From an uncultured Ruminococcus sp. (GTDB taxonomy: Bacteria; Bacillota; Clostridia; Oscillospirales; Acutalibacteraceae), in assembly GCA_902783815.1 (NCBI GenBank), contig CACZSM010000053.1, forward strand, positions 1 through 9,656: a stretch of DNA of 9,656 nucleotides, written 5' to 3'. A program made the position numbers and the translations under genes. Of the stretch, positions 7,347 to 9,656 are shown in pieces (position 1 is the stretch's first letter; each line of letters opens with the position of its first letter). The notes beneath the pieces were generated by a model, which saw only the letters and a list, made by a program, of their open reading frames with translations, did no database searches and was not told the DNA's origin.

Positions 7347-8324
7347 ATGGCGAATATTATGATAACGGAATGTTGCAATTTACATTGCCCATATTGTTTT
7401 GCTAACGAGTTTGTTAATAAGGAGAGAAATTATATACAACTTGATGCTTTCAATGAGGCTCTTGCTTTTATAAAGACTGCAAAACAATTTGATGGAAGAG
7501 TCGGATTGATTGGAGGGGAGCCGACGGTATCACCCAACTTCGGTAAACTGATAACCCTGCTGCAGAATGACGAACAAGTAAAAAGAGTAGCGGTATATAC
7601 AAACGGAGTCCTTTTAGATCGTTTTATAGACACATTAATAAAACCGAAATTTGATTTTCTTATTAATTTAAATGCGCCGAAGGATATTGGAAACGCCAAT
7701 TATGACAGGATACTTGAAAACATAGGTATGCTGATGAAAAACGGGAAAGGTTCACATTTAGCTCTCGGCATAAATCTGTACGAAAAGAATCAGGATACAC
7801 GTTACTTCGTTAAAGCATTAAAAGAATACAATATTACACATGCCAGATTATCAATTACGACACCGAATAACGGAACTTCAGACGAGGGATTTCGGCGACT
7901 TATAGAATTAAGATCCGATTTGCTGGATCTGACCGAACAGCTGTTATATGAGCATATTCATTTTACGATAGATTGTAATCGGGTTCCTGAATGTGTTTGG
8001 TCTGAGTTGGAGCAGATGAAAATAGACCTTATTCATCGCAGAATGCTTAACAAACATGACCTGGACAATTTACTGATAAGCTGTTGCAATCCTGTTATTG
8101 ATATACTGCCTGATCTTACCGCGATCCGGTGCTTTGGGATGTCTGATATTTCTAAAGTTGATATTAGAGATTTTGACACAATTGATAAACTTGAAGAGTA
8201 TTATCGAAGAACAATCGATATACCGATGTTAGAAATTCCGGTAATCCCCACTTGTAAGAACTGTAAACTGTTTAAAAATGCAAAATGTTATGGAGGCTGT
8301 ATTTCTAATAAGAGGTGCTGCTAG
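7347..8324 (+). CDS. Radical SAM enzyme with SPASM-like C-terminal cysteine cluster, probable peptide maturase
   Basis: A 325-residue enzyme. Cys10-x3-Cys14-x2-Cys17 (CNLHCPYC) binds the [4Fe-4S] cluster that splits S-adenosylmethionine, and GGEPT at 56-60 is the SAM-contact motif. The C-terminus holds many cysteines: 246, 247, 262, then C303-x2-C306-x7-C314-x3-C318, and 324-325. This is a SPASM/twitch-like auxiliary cluster domain, common in enzymes that modify ribosomal peptides. The N-terminus starts nearly at the radical SAM motif, so it carries no peptide-recognition (RRE) domain. It is 33 bases after the U32 gene, and its TAG overlaps the next gene's GTG (TAGTG). An AAAGGAA site precedes the ATG. 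The likely substrate is the YYSD-repeat peptide downstream; the chemistry cannot be told from the sequence. Confidence 0.88.
   Translation: MANIMITECCNLHCPYCFANEFVNKERNYIQLDAFNEALAFIKTAKQFDGRVGLIGGEPTVSPNFGKLITLLQNDEQVKRVAVYTNGVLLDRFIDTLIKPKFDFLINLNAPKDIGNANYDRILENIGMLMKNGKGSHLALGINLYEKNQDTRYFVKALKEYNITHARLSITTPNNGTSDEGFRRLIELRSDLLDLTEQLLYEHIHFTIDCNRVPECVWSELEQMKIDLIHRRMLNKHDLDNLLISCCNPVIDILPDLTAIRCFGMSDISKVDIRDFDTIDKLEEYYRRTIDIPMLEIPVIPTCKNCKLFKNAKCYGGCISNKRCC
8311..8315 (+). promoter_or_regulatory. Ribosome binding site fixing the DUF5685-like start at GTG 8324
   Basis: AGAGG lies eight bases before GTG 8324, which overlaps the radical SAM stop by one base (TAGTG). The in-frame GTG at 8315 would place the site inside the gene and adds only three residues ahead of the family-like start MFGYLRIQ. 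Confidence 0.65.
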
Positions 8325-9169
8325 TGTTTGGGTATTTACGTATTCAAAAATCATCGCTTTCATTACAGCAAAGAAAAATCTATCGCGATTATTACTGTTC
8401 CTTATGTCTTGCCCTCACCTATAATTACGGTAGACATGCTAAGCTTCTCACCAGCTATGATGTTGCTTACTTTATGCTGATTCTGTTTCCCAATAACCTT
8501 AAACTCGAACCCTGTGGTCGCTGCGGGAGATCGATTCAAAACAGGAGATGCTGTTTTTCACAGGATTTCTTCCATAAAGCGGCTATGTATCAGATGACAC
8601 TTATAAGGATGAAGCTGATTGATAACATAGTTGATCAGCATGCAACTATACGAAGTAAGCTTATATACAAACTGTTTTTACTGATATATCCCAAATGCCG
8701 CGAAACAGACAGATACATGCATTACATGAATGAGTATATTGATCTGGAGAGGAATGCGGCAGACATTCATGAGCGGATGAGAAGTTATGAAAGTTTTATT
8801 GCAGGACCTTTGTACGAAATTTTTCATGCTTCAAGAGAAAAAATAGATCTAATAGTCTCACTGTGTAAATGGATTTATTACATTGATGCAATCGATGATT
8901 ACGATCGAGATCTGATGGGAGAACGTTTTAACCTTGTAATCACAGATTTCAAAAGATATAATTCTAAAAAGGAACTCTTAATATATGAAATGGACAATCT
9001 TGAACATCGCTTGAATGATCTGATCCTTGATATCCAGGCAAAATACCGAAAAGAGTTATTTAACAGGCAACAGAGAATAATATTAGAGAACTTGATTTGG
9101 GTCTCAATTCCGAAAGTAACTGTAATGATCTTGAATGGAGAAAAAATCCCACACGAAAAATTATTATAG
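8324..9169 (+). CDS. DUF5685-like protein
   Basis: A 281-residue protein starting MFGYLRIQKSSL, with YRDYYCSLC at 21-28; I recall this opening as the hallmark of DUF5685, found mostly in Bacillota. Cys25, 28, 64, 67, 76 and 77 could form a metal site. Two Asp-rich helical motifs stand out: LIDNIVD (Asp100, Asp104) and DAIDDYDRD at 188-196. Their spacing recalls the two DxxxD-type motifs of helical isoprenoid synthases that bind Mg-diphosphate, though overall homology is not shown. The protein is mainly helical and lacks clear membrane segments. It overlaps the radical SAM gene and lies 23 bases before the YYSD peptide, so it is tied to that pathway. Its role could be modification, chaperoning or metal delivery; no function is known to me. 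Confidence 0.72.
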   Translation: MFGYLRIQKSSLSLQQRKIYRDYYCSLCLALTYNYGRHAKLLTSYDVAYFMLILFPNNLKLEPCGRCGRSIQNRRCCFSQDFFHKAAMYQMTLIRMKLIDNIVDQHATIRSKLIYKLFLLIYPKCRETDRYMHYMNEYIDLERNAADIHERMRSYESFIAGPLYEIFHASREKIDLIVSLCKWIYYIDAIDDYDRDLMGERFNLVITDFKRYNSKKELLIYEMDNLEHRLNDLILDIQAKYRKELFNRQQRIILENLIWVSIPKVTVMILNGEKIPHEKLL

Positions 9170-9180
9170 CAGCAATTTAA

Positions 9181-9186
9181 AGGAGG
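9181..9186 (+). promoter_or_regulatory. Strong ribosome binding site of the YYSD-repeat peptide
   Basis: AGGAGG lies six bases before ATG 9193. It is a consensus site at good spacing, as expected for a highly expressed small peptide. Confidence 0.8.
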
Positions 9187-9192
9187 TAATGA

Positions 9193-9540
9193 ATGGCATT
9201 CAGATTTTCAATTACAAAGTCTTTTCTGGAATCACTTAATGGAAAAGAACTCTCGTTAGTATATGCAGGACAGTCTAATGTGAGATCACCACAGATCCAG
9301 ATGTCGTACGGAGATGCGTATTACAGCGATGCGTATTATAGCGATGCGTACTATAGTGATACATATTACAGCGATACATATTATTCCGAGAATAGTTACG
9401 GAAACGATACGGAGACCTCCCACAGTCATAAAGGCAAAGGAACTACGTATTATAGTGACACATACTATAGTGATACGTACTACAGTGATACATATTACAG
9501 CGATAATTCAGCGGGCTCCTATTCTGATTCGGCGTGCTGA
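9193..9540 (+). CDS. Tyr-rich [A/T]YYS[D/E]-repeat peptide, candidate RiPP precursor
   Basis: A 115-residue protein with a consensus ribosome binding site. Residues 1-40 look like a leader: MAFRFSITKSFLESLNGKEL, then a mixed polar stretch, without a hydrophobic secretion signal. Residues 42-66 carry five pentapeptides (AYYSD three times, TYYSD, TYYSE). A polar spacer (67-84, with SHSHKGKG) separates them from four TYYSD units at 85-104, and the tail is NSAGSYSDSAC. Of 22 tyrosines, 18 lie in the repeats. The only cysteine is the last residue, so repeated thioether bridges (sactipeptide or ranthipeptide type) cannot form. The gene follows U32, radical SAM and DUF5685 genes, which supports a modified peptide. 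An alternative is an unmodified surface or metal-binding repeat protein. No peptidase or double-Gly cleavage site is evident. I do not know a described family with this repeat. Confidence 0.75.
   Translation: MAFRFSITKSFLESLNGKELSLVYAGQSNVRSPQIQMSYGDAYYSDAYYSDAYYSDTYYSDTYYSENSYGNDTETSHSHKGKGTTYYSDTYYSDTYYSDTYYSDNSAGSYSDSAC
9316..9390 (+). repeat. Five tandem 15-base units encoding [A/T]YYS[D/E]
   Basis: Units are 15 bases each: three AYYSD, one TYYSD and one TYYSE. Codons vary at third positions (TAT/TAC, AGC/AGT, one TCC), while Tyr-Tyr-Ser is invariant. Confidence 0.95.
9445..9504 (+). repeat. Four tandem 15-base units encoding TYYSD
   Basis: All four units encode TYYSD with different codon combinations: ACG or ACA for Thr, TAT or TAC for Tyr, AGT or AGC for Ser, GAC or GAT for Asp. 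An 18-codon polar spacer separates them from the first block. Confidence 0.95.
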
Positions 9541-9656
9541 CAGTACGGTATGAGCGTATTGGCCGTAAGGTGTTGAGCGACGAATTCTGAGCGGCACCAG
9601 CGACACGGTAATTGAGGATGTTGCAGCCTGATCGGCGACAGTTTTTAAGCGGAGCG
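9541..9656. other. Terminal 116 bases without a recognisable gene, GC-rich relative to the rest
   Basis: About 54% G+C by hand count (63 of 116), visibly higher than the genes before it. All + frames hit stops quickly and no ribosome binding site plus start is visible. A weak 5-base inverted repeat (TACGG at 9544-9548, CCGTA at 9563-9567) is too short for a terminator, and the TTTTT run at 9642-9646 lacks a convincing stem before it. Confidence 0.5.

Noticed and set aside
9316..9504. CRISPR-like array or simple satellite
   Set aside because: Units are 15 bases, contiguous without spacers, in frame with a well-started gene, and vary mainly at third codon positions.
9314..9553. Open + frame of 79 codons inside the YYSD peptide gene, with its own Ile/Thr/Met/Arg repeat
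   Set aside because: It is the out-of-frame reading of the 15-base repeats and has no ribosome binding site; the repeat pattern is a by-product of the YYSD codons.

Overview
This window looks like part of a chromosome from a low-GC, probably anaerobic member of the Bacillota (Clostridia-like). The evidence is AT-rich coding sequence, strong AGGAGG-type ribosome binding sites, tightly packed same-strand genes with ATGA and TAGTG overlaps, and two iron-sulfur enzyme types typical of anaerobes. All eleven genes lie on the + strand. The largest gene-free gap inside the run is 127 bases, so the window may be one long operon or two adjacent ones.

The left half (1-5495) is a phospho-signalling and transport module. 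It holds the C-terminal end of a PP2C Ser/Thr phosphatase (1-216), an FHA domain fused to an ABC ATPase (227-1789), its separately encoded ABC-2/ABCG-like permease (1786-2706) and a second, complete PP2C phosphatase (2708-3550). A protein with two HTH-like modules follows (3561-4781). Next is a protein I read as a catalytically degenerate nucleotidyltransferase (MNT) domain fused to a HEPN/DUF86 domain (4812-5495). No Ser/Thr kinase is in view; if one exists it is probably upstream.

The right half (5623-9540) looks like a pathway for a ribosomally made, enzymatically modified peptide. It begins with a small membrane-anchored protein of unknown function (5623-6132). A U32-family iron-sulfur protein follows (6222-7313), preceded by a perfect inverted repeat next to its ribosome binding site. 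Then come a radical SAM enzyme with a C-terminal SPASM-like cysteine cluster (7347-8324), a DUF5685-like protein (8324-9169) and a 115-residue peptide (9193-9540). That peptide has a leader-like N-terminus followed by nine [A/T]-Tyr-Tyr-Ser-[Asp/Glu] pentapeptides in two blocks. The likely reading is that the radical SAM and U32 enzymes modify the Tyr-rich repeats. Because the peptide has only one cysteine, repeated thioether crosslinking is unlikely; Tyr hydroxylation or Tyr-centred crosslinks are the better hypotheses.

The link between the two halves is inference: the FHA-ABC exporter, gated by phosphorylation and reset by two phosphatases, could move the modified peptide or respond to it. 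The last 116 bases (9541-9656) are clearly richer in G+C and hold no recognisable gene.
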